From CAYRJD01 sp964424585 (GTDB lineage: Bacteria > Actinomycetota > Acidimicrobiia > Acidimicrobiales > Poriferisodalaceae): a DNA stretch of 64,000 nucleotides. The translations under genes were made by a program, and so were the position numbers. Below the pieces are notes generated by a model, which did not search any database, had not been told where the DNA came from, and worked only from the letters and a program-made list of their open reading frames with translations. The stretch covers positions 1 through 64,000 of the forward strand of contig CAYRJD010000081.1 in NCBI GenBank assembly GCA_964424585.1, in the 5' to 3' direction. Shown one piece after another: positions 8,723 through 16,701 of this stretch. Positions within the stretch are counted from its first letter, which is position 1. Every line of letters begins with the position of its first letter.

Positions 8723-9019
8723 TCAGTCGGTGGGCAGCCTCGCCAGCAGCTCGATCTTGCGCTCTTCGTATTCGTCGAAGCTGATCTCGTCGTTGTCGAA
8801 CGAGCGCTGCAGCTCTTCGACGAGGCGGATCAAGTCGGCGGCGCCGATCTCTTGGTCGAGGTTGCCGTCGAGCTTGACGGCCTCGTCGGTGTCGGCGTCG
8901 ACCTCGATGGGGCGTCCGTCGGGAGTGCGCCCCAGACGCTTGGCGCGCTTCGCGTCGGCCTTGGCCTTTTTGGCCCGGTCACGCTGCATCTTCTCGAAGG
9001 TGGTTCGGCTTCCGGCCAT
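8723..9019 (-). CDS. small SHOCT-like domain protein
   Basis: The 98-residue protein has a lysine/arginine-rich helix (residues 1-30) and a C-terminal 'NDEISFDEYEERKIELLARL', the pattern of the short C-terminal SHOCT domain. SHOCT domains are found on many bacterial proteins and are thought to aid oligomerisation. ATG 9019 was chosen over an upstream in-frame ATG at 9055 because the protein then opens with a normal basic helix, and a TACCCT -10 box lies eight bases before it. The biological role is unknown. Confidence 0.7.
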   Translation of the reverse strand: MAGSRTTFEKMQRDRAKKAKADAKRAKRLGRTPDGRPIEVDADTDEAVKLDGNLDQEIGAADLIRLVEELQRSFDNDEISFDEYEERKIELLARLPTD

Positions 9020-9085
9020 AGCCGCCCAGGGTAACGGCGCAGCGCCGTATTTCAAGCGACCGAGAGGCGGCGCTTGAGCGTGCCG

Positions 9086-10270
9086 TCAGGCGAGTTCGGC
9101 GAAGAACGCTCGCACGTCGTCGACGAACAGCTCGGGCTGCTCGAACGCCGCGAAGTGCCCGCCGCGTGGCATTTCCGTCCAGCGTCGGATGTCGGTGTAG
9201 ACGGGTTCGCTCCACGCCCGCACGGGGGGAATGATCTCTTTGGGAAACACGGCCACGCCGGTTGGCACGTCGACGGCGAAGCGGCTCATCTGGCGGAAGC
9301 TCTCCCAGTAGAGGCGACCCGACGACGCTGCGTTGCCGTTGAGCCAGTAGAGCATCACGTTGTCGAGCATCTCGTCGCGGGTGAGCGCGTTTTCGGGGTG
9401 ACCGTCGCAGTCTGTCCACGCCCAGAACTTCTCGATGATCCACGCGGCCTGGCCTGCGGGGGAGTCGGTGAGGCCGTAGCCGAGCGTTTGCGGGCGGGTG
9501 GATTGCTGCTTGGAGTAGCCGGAGTCCCACTCGTTGTAGTGGGCAGCTTTGGCGAGCGCCTCTCGCTCGTCGGGCGTCGGCTCGCGGTCTTTGGGCACCT
9601 TGCCTCGCATCACCATGTTGAGGTGGATGCCGACGACGGCGTCTGGGTGTCGTGCGCCGAGCGCGGTGGTGACAGCCGAGCCCCAGTCGCCGCCTTGCGC
9701 GCCGAAGCGGTCGTACCCGAGGCGGTTCATGAGGTCGCGCCACGCGTCGGCGATGGTTTCGACGTTCCAGCCGGCACGGGTCGGCTTGCAGGAAAAGCCG
9801 TAGCCGGGCAGCGACGGGCACACGACGTGGAACGCCTGCGCGTCGGGCGCGCCGTGCGCGGCGGGGTCGGTGAGCGGGCCGATGGATTTCGCGAACTCGA
9901 CGACCGAGCCCGGCCAGCCGTGCGTCAGCACCAGCGGCAGCGCGTCTTCTTGGGGCGACCGCTCGTGAATGAAGTGCACGTCGACGGGGTCGTCGCCCGT
10001 GCGTCTGTCGCTTACGCCGTCGGGGACGTGGTTGTCGATGCTCGTGGTGAACTGCGGCCACGCGTTCAGCAGCGTCTGACGAGCTGGCCAGTCGTAGCCG
10101 TTCGCCCAGTAGTCGCAGATCTCCTGCACGTAGCGCAGCGGCGCGCCCTGGCTCCAGTCGTCGACGGTCTCCGCCTCCGGCCAGCGCGTGTTGACGAGCC
10201 TGGCGCGCAGGTCGTCGAGCACCTCGGGCGAAACGTCAATGGTGAACGGTGTGATTTCCATAGCGCGCAT
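9086..10270 (-). CDS. epoxide hydrolase (alpha/beta hydrolase with EHN domain)
   Basis: This is an alpha/beta hydrolase of about 394 residues with the N-terminal epoxide-hydrolase domain ('FTIDVSPEVLDDLRARL'), the oxyanion motif HGWPGS and the nucleophile elbow GGDWGS, in which Asp is the nucleophile. The catalytic His is probably in 'PRGGHFAAFE' near the C-terminus. It would open epoxides to diols through an enzyme ester. Starts at 10273, 10270 and 10261 compete; AGGTGA four bases before 10270 favours that one. The divergent lipoprotein gene begins 26 bases away, so the two share a tiny promoter region. Confidence 0.88.
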   Translation of the reverse strand: MRAMEITPFTIDVSPEVLDDLRARLVNTRWPEAETVDDWSQGAPLRYVQEICDYWANGYDWPARQTLLNAWPQFTTSIDNHVPDGVSDRRTGDDPVDVHFIHERSPQEDALPLVLTHGWPGSVVEFAKSIGPLTDPAAHGAPDAQAFHVVCPSLPGYGFSCKPTRAGWNVETIADAWRDLMNRLGYDRFGAQGGDWGSAVTTALGARHPDAVVGIHLNMVMRGKVPKDREPTPDEREALAKAAHYNEWDSGYSKQQSTRPQTLGYGLTDSPAGQAAWIIEKFWAWTDCDGHPENALTRDEMLDNVMLYWLNGNAASSGRLYWESFRQMSRFAVDVPTGVAVFPKEIIPPVRAWSEPVYTDIRRWTEMPRGGHFAAFEQPELFVDDVRAFFAELA

Positions 10271-10296
10271 CATTTCACCTACGGTCCGCCTTCGCA

Positions 10297-11001
10297 ATGC
10301 TTACGCCTATCCACCCCACCCAAATCTGGTCCGCCACGCCGCCCGGCACTCCGCCGGTCGCCTCGTCCCGTTTCGCATCGCTGCGCTGGACGCTGCTGCT
10401 CGCCCTCGGCATCGTGCTCGTCGCCGCCGCCTGCTCGTCCGACGCTGGCACCGAGCCCGACAAAGCGTTCGCTGCGTGCAAGTTGTCGGTGGATGTGACC
10501 GACACCAATCGCGCTGATGACGAGGAGGTGACCGACCCCAATCCCCCTTATCGCGAGTGCGACTGGGCCGAAGTGGGAAGCCTGCGCGCCACCGTGGTGG
10601 CAGGCCCTGATCCATACGACCGCGACCCTTCCGAAATAGTGGGCGAGCCCGCCGGTGGGATCCGCTTACGGGTCGCCAACACCGCCGATGAGCCGAAAGA
10701 GTTGTTGCTGGGCACCGACCTCGTGGTCAGGGGAGGGCACAGCGTGCCAAAGGGCGACGCTCCAGACGAATTCGGGTTCAAGAAGACCGACAAGTTCAAC
10801 GCCGTCTACAAGTTCGACACACTGTGCGACCCTCGGGTCGAGGTCCCGTCGAAGGGTGTGGCCTCAGCGTTCGTCTGCTACCGGGGCGATCTTGACGATG
10901 TGAAAGTGCTGGAGATCACTCTCACCGACTGGAAGGTGCGCCCGCTCCGCCGTGAGCGGGTCGTGCGCTACTTCCGTTGGCCGCAGGAAATCGAGGACTG
11001 A
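10297..11001 (+). CDS. putative lipoprotein, unknown function
   Basis: The 234-residue protein has a hydrophobic segment (about residues 31-46) ending in a lipobox VAAAC, so it should be a membrane-anchored lipoprotein exposed outside. The mature part has Cys pairs and a beta-rich look, with 'GIRLRVANTADEPKELLLG' resembling DUF4352-type immunoglobulin-like surface domains. That resemblance is weak. The unusually long 30-residue lead before the signal segment suggests that the real start may lie downstream. No function can be assigned. Confidence 0.65.
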   Translation: MLTPIHPTQIWSATPPGTPPVASSRFASLRWTLLLALGIVLVAAACSSDAGTEPDKAFAACKLSVDVTDTNRADDEEVTDPNPPYRECDWAEVGSLRATVVAGPDPYDRDPSEIVGEPAGGIRLRVANTADEPKELLLGTDLVVRGGHSVPKGDAPDEFGFKKTDKFNAVYKFDTLCDPRVEVPSKGVASAFVCYRGDLDDVKVLEITLTDWKVRPLRRERVVRYFRWPQEIED

Positions 11002-11035
11002 GAAAAACTCCGGCTCTCGACGCGTGGCACTCGCG

Positions 11036-11041
11036 TACGGT
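11036..11041 (+). promoter_or_regulatory. -10 box of a leaderless promoter
   Basis: TACGGT lies six bases before GTG 11048. The same TANNNT-N6 to N8-start pattern occurs before many genes here. It decides the start of the next gene in favour of 11048 over the in-frame GTG at 11024. Confidence 0.5.
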
Positions 11042-11047
11042 TGCGGC

Positions 11048-11746
11048 GTGGGCCTCCTCTCGAATCTCCTCGCCGGAATCGTCGGCTCCGTCCTCGGCGC
11101 TGGCGCGATCGCGCTTGTCGCACGGACTTGGCGTCGGACAGCGGCTCGCCGCCGATGGCTTCTGTCCGACCCGGCAACGCTGCGCGTCATCGTTGCTGCG
11201 AGCGCACGCCAGGACACCGGTGAGTACGCGAGGCCGACCACCGGGGTTGGCCAGGCCAGGGCGTTGGCGATGATCGCGCCCTCGCTCGCGCGGGGGTATC
11301 GAGCAGCTCAGCTCGACAGGGTCTTTGTAGCGACAGACGAGATCGGGCGCGAACTTGAAGGCGACCTCATCTTGCTGGGTGGACCGAAGACCAATCGTGC
11401 AACCGAAATTGCCCTCGACGAGTTGGCCAAGGCCGGTCCAGCTCTGGGCGTCACGCAACGCGACTCGACGATTCAGACGGCAAGCGGCGACGAGTTTGAG
11501 GGAACGGTGTCTGACGGGGAGGTGACCAACGATTACGGCTTGATCATCCGAACGCGGAACCCGTTCGCGAGCAGCGGCAGCTTGGTGATACTCAGTGGGT
11601 CGCACACTTTCGGCACCGGTGCGGCAGCGCGCTATTTCGTTGAAGAAAAGCTGCCGCGTGGTGACTTTGCGCTGGTCGTGCGGAGTAGAGTTGAAGACCG
11701 GCACGCCCTTCCGCCGCAGGTGGTCTGGAGGTCCGGAAGTGTTTGA
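11048..11746 (+). CDS. membrane-anchored protein with GGP...GT-type domain, unknown
   Basis: The 232-residue protein begins with one membrane helix (about residues 3-22), so most of it is probably cytosolic. The soluble part contains 'LILLGGPKTN', 'NDYGLIIRTRNPF' and 'VILSGSHTFGTGAAA'. This order looks like a widespread Rossmann-like domain that I recognise by pattern but cannot name; it suggests ligand or nucleotide sensing. A leaderless-type promoter precedes the GTG. The last eight bases overlap the start of a PP2C-like phosphatase gene, so the two proteins are probably made together and may form a signalling pair. Confidence 0.6.
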   Translation: MGLLSNLLAGIVGSVLGAGAIALVARTWRRTAARRRWLLSDPATLRVIVAASARQDTGEYARPTTGVGQARALAMIAPSLARGYRAAQLDRVFVATDEIGRELEGDLILLGGPKTNRATEIALDELAKAGPALGVTQRDSTIQTASGDEFEGTVSDGEVTNDYGLIIRTRNPFASSGSLVILSGSHTFGTGAAARYFVEEKLPRGDFALVVRSRVEDRHALPPQVVWRSGSV

Positions 11747-12521
11747 AGTCATCGAGGCGCTCAGCATTGCCAAGTCTGGCGAGGATGGGCTAAACGAGGA
11801 TGCCTACGTCATCACCGACCAGGTGGTCGCGGTGTTTGACGGCGCGACAGATAAGTCGGGTGCGAACGCTCCGGCTCCGGGGCGGCGCATGGCGCAAGCG
11901 CTTCGCCGCGCGGCGGGGGAGTGGGACGCCGACACCCAGGCCGCCGAACTGCTGGGGTGCTTAAACGCTGTAGCTAGAGACGTCGGCGAGGGTGAGGCTG
12001 TGGGGGCGCTGCTGCATGCACCGTCGCGAACGCTCCTGAGGGTCGGCGACGTGTCCGTGGGTATTGACGGCGTCGTTGACGTGCCGACCAAGCTGTTGGA
12101 CGCGGAGTTGTCGCGTGAGCGGGCCGAGTTGCTTATCGCTGCACTTGACCGCGGTGCGAGCGTCGATGAGCTACGTGAGAACGATCTAGGGCGAGCAGCG
12201 ATCGTTGACCGCCTTCGTGAGCAGTCGCGTTGGTGCAACGACCCGACTCACCGTTACGGCTACGCGGCGTTTTGTGGAGCCAAACCGGTTCCGGACGCGA
12301 TGACAGAGTGGTTTGACGTTGCGGATGCTGAGGAGATCGTGCTGGCCAGCGACGGCTACGTGTGCCCGCAGTCGACGCTCGAGGCTTCAGAGAAACTGCT
12401 AGCCGAGTTGGTGGCGCACGATCCGCTCCGTATCGAACCTCCGCCGGGCACCAAGGGCGTCATGCCAGGCAACGTGAGCTTCGACGACCGCACCTATGTG
12501 CGAGTCAGGTTGGTGCCCTAG
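11739..12521 (+). CDS. PP2C-like protein phosphatase
   Basis: The 260-residue protein keeps the spaced acidic motifs of PP2C metal-dependent Ser/Thr phosphatases in degenerate form: 'EDGLNEDAYV', 'VAVFDGATD', 'IVLASDGY' and a final 'DDRTYVRV' that corresponds to the DDxT motif. These Asp residues would bind two Mn/Mg ions. GTG 11739 is chosen because GGAGG lies seven bases upstream; it overlaps the preceding gene by eight bases. The longer open frame before it is a shadow. The target is unknown, but the coupled membrane protein is an obvious partner. Confidence 0.68.
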   Translation: MFEVIEALSIAKSGEDGLNEDAYVITDQVVAVFDGATDKSGANAPAPGRRMAQALRRAAGEWDADTQAAELLGCLNAVARDVGEGEAVGALLHAPSRTLLRVGDVSVGIDGVVDVPTKLLDAELSRERAELLIAALDRGASVDELRENDLGRAAIVDRLREQSRWCNDPTHRYGYAAFCGAKPVPDAMTEWFDVADAEEIVLASDGYVCPQSTLEASEKLLAELVAHDPLRIEPPPGTKGVMPGNVSFDDRTYVRVRLVP

Positions 12522-12880
12522 TCGCCGAGAGCGCAATCGTCGCTCATCTGCCGTGTCATCAGCGACAGCACCTCGTTGGTGTGCTGGTCGAACAGCGGCG
12601 ACCGCCCGGCGGGTGTCGGGCATGCGCCCCATCGGTTCGATGATCGAGCCGTAGCCGACCGCGCCGGCGTAAGGCCCGAACGTGCCGAACGCAGGCACCG
12701 AACCACGGCGAACCGCTCGTTGCGCTCGCTCAGCCAGTCGAACGTCAGCCCGAGCTGGGGCAGCACGTGTGCGGAGAAGTTGGCGACGAGCCGGGTCGCC
12801 GTTTCCGCTAGCCGCAAGGTGCTCCTGCCCGACAGACGCAGGGTACTCAGCCAGCGCCGACCCGCCATGCCCCACAAACT
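12518..12880 (-). pseudogene. decayed class III CoA-transferase (CaiB/BaiF) fragment
   Basis: Three pieces of one protein lie on the minus strand in alternating frames. The first reads 'LVANFSAHVLPQLGLTFDWL' and continues to 'FAVVR'. The second, after a shift near 12693, reads 'PAFGTFGPYAGAVGYGSIIE'. The third, after a deletion and shift near 12610, reads 'FDQHTNEVLSLM' to a stop at 12518. This is the order seen in CaiB/BaiF CoA-transferases, but with the middle of the protein missing. No start codon is clear. The stop overlaps that of the convergent phosphatase gene. Confidence 0.72.
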
Positions 12881-12952
12881 GGCGACGGGGCTGCGCGCAT
12901 CTGTCAGGTAGGCTTGGGTTCACCTGGAAAGGGCCGCTTAGCAGGAGGTACG

Positions 12953-13126
12953 ATGAAGGCAGGCGATCATCCGGAGTCGATAGTCACCGAGCGCGTCGGG
13001 TCGGGCGACAGCGACGACTATCCGGAGCACATCGAGGTGCTGTTCGATGAGCCTCAGGGGAACGGGCGACTGACGGTGTGGCGTCCCAAGCCTTCGTATC
13101 CTCAGGCCAAAGTCAAGTTCCGATGA
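12953..13126 (+). CDS. small hypothetical protein (57 aa)
   Basis: ATG 12953 has AGGAGG four bases upstream, one of the best ribosome sites in the window, and gives a 57-residue acidic-then-basic protein ending 'PKPSYPQAKVKFR'. An upstream in-frame ATG at 12914 lacks such a site. No signal peptide, membrane segment or known motif is visible. It lies between the CoA-transferase remnant and another unknown gene on the same strand. Confidence 0.6.
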   Translation: MKAGDHPESIVTERVGSGDSDDYPEHIEVLFDEPQGNGRLTVWRPKPSYPQAKVKFR

Positions 13127-13170
13127 GGGGCTTCACCAGGGTTCTCTCGGGACGCCAGACCGACTGATCC

Positions 13171-13668
13171 GTGGAGGTTGAAGAGATTCTGCGATGGTGG
13201 CCAGCCGCGCTGGGTCTGCTGGGTCTGTTCCTCGCGCGCTGGCGCCAGTTTCTCGACCAGCTCAGTACGTTCAAGCAGCTCTGGACCGACATCACTGAGG
13301 CGTTCTTGCGCCACGTGGATGGGATCCTTGCTCGCCCCTTCATGCCGCAACCGCCGTTCTCGTGGCACTTCCGCATCTGGAGCACCTTCGAGCGAGTCTT
13401 TGGAGTTCACACCTTGTATGTGGTTGCCATCTACTACGAGGGGACGACCGTTCGCTCGGTGGTTATTGCGTGGGCAGCAAATCGCAGCGAGGCGGTTGCG
13501 GTGAACCAGCTGTTCGCTGCGGTGGGGGAGCCGAGAGTGGCTCTCGGCCGAGTGTCGACCTTCGATGCCAGCGAACCTCTGGTGGTGAACGACGAAGGGC
13601 GCTGCGTCATGCAGATCGGCGTAGTGCGGCTGCTGCCGTGGTTGCGGCAGAGGGCGGCGCATCAGTAG
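13171..13668 (+). CDS. hypothetical protein with N-terminal membrane segment
   Basis: The 165-residue frame opens at GTG 13171 and contains one likely membrane helix around residues 8-22, followed by a charged amphipathic stretch. From about residue 80 a compact beta-rich domain appears ('VVAIYYEGTTVRSVVIAWA'). I do not recognise the family. Codon use is typical of the genome and there is no clear ribosome site, so the start is uncertain. It lies 96 bases before the aminotransferase gene. Confidence 0.5.
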   Translation: MEVEEILRWWPAALGLLGLFLARWRQFLDQLSTFKQLWTDITEAFLRHVDGILARPFMPQPPFSWHFRIWSTFERVFGVHTLYVVAIYYEGTTVRSVVIAWAANRSEAVAVNQLFAAVGEPRVALGRVSTFDASEPLVVNDEGRCVMQIGVVRLLPWLRQRAAHQ

Positions 13669-13763
13669 CCAGGCGCGTTCGTTGGCGAGCGGCGACCACA
13701 GCGACGACCGCGGATTGTGACTGCGGGGCGCGGCGCATCAGTAGGGGCATATCGTTGCGGGCT

Positions 13764-14846
13764 GTGATTGGACGACCGAGGGCGAGCGTGGCGGGGCTGC
13801 CGCAGTACAAGCCGGGGCGGTCTGCCGCGCAGGCGGCGGCCGAGCACGGGCTCGACACCGCCATTAAGCTCGCGTCGAACGAGACGCCGCACGGGCCGAT
13901 ACCGGCGATAGCCGAAGCCGTCGCAGCGGCCGCCCACGACGCCAATCGCTACCCAGACCATCGCAGCGTCGAGCTGCGTGAGGCGCTGGCCGGGCGGCTC
14001 GGCGTCGAGCCCGCCAACGTCACGGTCGGCTCAGGCTCGGTGGGGTTGTTGTTTCAGCTCTTTGCGGCATACGTCGAGCCCAGCGACAAAGTCGTCTACC
14101 CGTGGCGCTCGTTTGAAGTTCACCCCGTCTACTCCGCGCTCACCGACGCCCAAGCCGTCACCGTGCCGCTCACGCAGCACCAGGCCTTCGACCTTGAAGC
14201 CGTCGCCGCGGCAGCCACGCCCGACACCAAGCTCGTCGTGCTCTCAACGCCCAACAACCCGACCGGCACCGCATGCGTCACCGCCGATCTGCGCGACCTG
14301 CTCGCCGCCGTCACCGAAGACACGGTTGTCGTCATCGACGAGGCCTACCGCGAGTTCGTCACCGACCCCGCCGTCGAAGACCCAATCACCGCGATCCTCC
14401 CGCAGCACCCCAACGCGGTGGTGCTGCGTACGTTCTCCAAAGCGTTCGGGCTGGCCGACCTCAGAGTCGGCTACGCCGTCGGCCACCCCGACGTCGTCGG
14501 CGCGCTCGACAAGGTCGCCCTGCCGTTCGCCGTCAGCGGCGTCGCGCAAGCCGCGGCCATCGCCGCGCTCGAGCCCGACGCCGCGCAGCAGCTCGCCGAA
14601 CGGGTCGACGAAATCATCGCCGAGCGCAAGCGCGTCACCGCCGCGCTCACGCAAGCGGGCTGGCCGGTCACGCCCAGTCAGGGCAACTTCGTGTGGCTGC
14701 CCGTCGGCGAGCAAGCGGTGCCGCTGTTCGGTCGCCTCGAAGCGGCCGGCGTCGTCGTTCGCCCGTTCGAAGGCGAAGGCGTGCGCATCACCATCGGCAG
14801 CCCGCCGCAGAACCAGGCGATGCTCGACGCCATTGGCGTAGCGTGA
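13764..14846 (+). CDS. histidinol-phosphate/aromatic aminotransferase (class I/II)
   Basis: This is a 360-residue PLP enzyme of the HisC/Pat type. 'LASNETPHGP' is the family-typical N-terminal motif, 'STPNNPTG' follows, and the PLP lysine is in 'TFSKAFGLADLRVGY'. 'FVWLPVG' and 'GVRITIGSP' at the end are also typical. It would exchange amino groups between glutamate and imidazole-acetol phosphate or an aromatic keto acid; no his operon is nearby, so an aromatic role (Pat) is as likely. GTG 13764 has TATCGT eight bases upstream as a leaderless -10 box. The stop overlaps the next gene by four bases. Confidence 0.9.
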   Translation: MIGRPRASVAGLPQYKPGRSAAQAAAEHGLDTAIKLASNETPHGPIPAIAEAVAAAAHDANRYPDHRSVELREALAGRLGVEPANVTVGSGSVGLLFQLFAAYVEPSDKVVYPWRSFEVHPVYSALTDAQAVTVPLTQHQAFDLEAVAAAATPDTKLVVLSTPNNPTGTACVTADLRDLLAAVTEDTVVVIDEAYREFVTDPAVEDPITAILPQHPNAVVLRTFSKAFGLADLRVGYAVGHPDVVGALDKVALPFAVSGVAQAAAIAALEPDAAQQLAERVDEIIAERKRVTAALTQAGWPVTPSQGNFVWLPVGEQAVPLFGRLEAAGVVVRPFEGEGVRITIGSPPQNQAMLDAIGVA

Positions 14847-15937
14847 CGTCGGTGACCGACGCAGCCAGCCCCTCAAGCGCAACGCCTCCCGAGGACCCAG
14901 CCAGCATCGTCGGCTACGATGTCGCCGCGGTCGAAGCGTGGATCGCCGCCAACGTCGACGGCCTCACCGGCCCGTTCGAGTGGCGCAAGCTGGAGGGCGG
15001 CCACAGCAACATCACCTACCACCTCACCGACACGCAGGGCCGCACCGCGGTCGTGCGTCGTCCGCCGATGGGCGAGTTGCTGCCGATGGCGCACGACATG
15101 GGGCGTGAGTTCAAGATCATCAGCGGGCTGCACGGCACCGGCGTGCCGGTCGCCAAGCCGTTCGGCTACTGCGAGAGCCCGGACGTCACGGGCGCGCACT
15201 TCTACGTGATGAGCTACTTGAGCGGCCGCCCGCTGTTCGAGCAAGCCGACGCCGTCGACCACTTGAGCGTCGAGGCTCGTGGCAACGTCGGCGCGTCGTT
15301 CATGGAGGTGCTGGCGGCGCTGCACTCGGTCGACGTCGACGACGTCGGCCTGGGCGACCTCGGCAAGCGCGAGGACTACGTGGGCCGCCAGCTGCGCACC
15401 TGGTATCGCAGCTGGACGGCCAGCGCGCCCGACGCGAACTACGACGACCCGACGCTCCATCGCCTGCACGATCTGCTGACGCAGCGCAAGCCCGCGCAAG
15501 GCCAAGCCCGGGTGGTGCACGGCGACTACGGGCTTCACAACTGCCTCGTCACTTCCGACGGCGCGATCAACGGCGTGCTTGATTGGGAGATTTCGACCCT
15601 CGGCGACCCGCTCGCCGACTTCGCCTACGCGCTCAACGGCTGGGTGCAGCCCGACGATCCGGTCGTCAACAAGGACAACGCCCCGACGCTCGCGCCCGGC
15701 TTTGAGACGCGTGAGGCTCTCGCGCAGCACTACGCGCAGCGCACCGGCTGTGACTTGAGCCAGCTCGACTTCTACCGCAGCTTCAACTACTTCAAGATCG
15801 CGTGCATCATTCACGGCGTTTACACCCGCTACGTGCGCGGCCAAAAGCCGCTCGACGGCGTCGACCTCGATGAGTATCGCGAGCGCATCGCCGCGTCGAT
15901 TGCGCTCAGCGCGCAGGCGGCAGAGTCGCTGCGCTGA
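14843..15937 (+). CDS. phosphotransferase family protein (APH/ACAD10-like)
   Basis: This 364-residue kinase-fold protein of the aminoglycoside-phosphotransferase superfamily has the catalytic loop 'VVHGDYGLHNCLV' (Asp and Asn present) and the metal-binding motif 'VLDWEISTLGDPLADFAY'. Members close to ACAD10/11 phosphorylate hydroxyacyl-CoA compounds, so an acyl-CoA role is more likely than antibiotic resistance. GTG 14843 overlaps the aminotransferase stop as GTGA. Its own TGA overlaps a CTG that probably starts the next gene. A second family member lies at 44916-45971. Confidence 0.85.
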   Translation: MTSVTDAASPSSATPPEDPASIVGYDVAAVEAWIAANVDGLTGPFEWRKLEGGHSNITYHLTDTQGRTAVVRRPPMGELLPMAHDMGREFKIISGLHGTGVPVAKPFGYCESPDVTGAHFYVMSYLSGRPLFEQADAVDHLSVEARGNVGASFMEVLAALHSVDVDDVGLGDLGKREDYVGRQLRTWYRSWTASAPDANYDDPTLHRLHDLLTQRKPAQGQARVVHGDYGLHNCLVTSDGAINGVLDWEISTLGDPLADFAYALNGWVQPDDPVVNKDNAPTLAPGFETREALAQHYAQRTGCDLSQLDFYRSFNYFKIACIIHGVYTRYVRGQKPLDGVDLDEYRERIAASIALSAQAAESLR

Positions 15938-16626
15938 GCGACCAGCGCAGCGAAGGGCCTGCCCGCCCCAAGACCGACTGGAACCCGCTCTTGCGTGACC
16001 AGTTCGACGAGCCCTACTGGCGCGAGCTGCGGGCGTTCGTTCAGCACGAGCGGTCGCGCGCCCGCGTGCTGCCAGAGGCGAGCCAAGAGTTCGCGGCGCT
16101 GCATCAGACGCCGTTCGCTGGCGTCAAGGTGGTGCTGCTGGGTCAAGACCCGTACCCCACGCCTGGCAACGCGCACGGGCTGTGCTTCTCGGTGCCTCAC
16201 GGGGTGCGACCGCCGCCGTCGCTGGTGAACGTGTTCACCGAGCTGCGTGACGACCTGGGTTGCGCGCCGCCCGATCACGGCAACCTCGAGGCGTGGGCCG
16301 CCCAAGGCGTGCTGCTGTTGAACACGGTGCTGACGGTGCGGGCGCGCCAGCCGGGCTCGCATCGCAACAGGGGGTGGGAGCGGTTTACCGACCGAGTGAT
16401 CGACGTGGTCAACGCGAAGCCCGAGCGGGTGGTGTTCATGCTGTGGGGCAACTTCGCTCGCGCCAAAGCGAAGAGCATCGATGCCGCGCGGCACACCGTC
16501 ATCGCTTCTGCGCATCCGTCGCCGATGGCTGCCGACCGAGGGTTTTTCGGCAGCCGCCCCTTCAGCCGTGCTAACGATGCGCTCGCCGAGGCAGGCTTGG
16601 CGGCCATCGACTGGGCGTTGGCCTAG
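15934..16626 (+). CDS. ung: uracil-DNA glycosylase, family 1
   Basis: This is a family 1 UDG. The water-activating motif is GQDPYPTPGNAHG, with Pro in place of the His after PY as seen in actinobacterial Ung. 'GVLLLNTVLTVR' and the minor-groove loop 'HPSPMAADRGFFGSRPF' follow. It removes uracil from DNA. The conserved N-terminal 'DWNPLLRDQF' lies before the first possible TTG (15991), and no ATG, GTG or TTG occurs in frame before it. CTG 15934, which overlaps the preceding stop as CTGA, gives the expected length of 230 residues and is chosen as a non-standard start. The product is certain; the start is not. Confidence 0.9.
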   Translation: MSDQRSEGPARPKTDWNPLLRDQFDEPYWRELRAFVQHERSRARVLPEASQEFAALHQTPFAGVKVVLLGQDPYPTPGNAHGLCFSVPHGVRPPPSLVNVFTELRDDLGCAPPDHGNLEAWAAQGVLLLNTVLTVRARQPGSHRNRGWERFTDRVIDVVNAKPERVVFMLWGNFARAKAKSIDAARHTVIASAHPSPMAADRGFFGSRPFSRANDALAEAGLAAIDWALA

Positions 16627-16701
16627 TCGGCGCGGCCTCGCGCCGTCGCAAGTTCGTCCACCCATCCACCAAAAGCACATCCACTAGAGAGGGAGAAACT
16701 C

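Noticed and set aside
14273..14842. Long upstream extension of the phosphotransferase frame
   Set aside because: It lies entirely within the aminotransferase gene in another frame and is arginine-rich in the way of a shadow; the GTGA overlap at 14843 gives a proper start.
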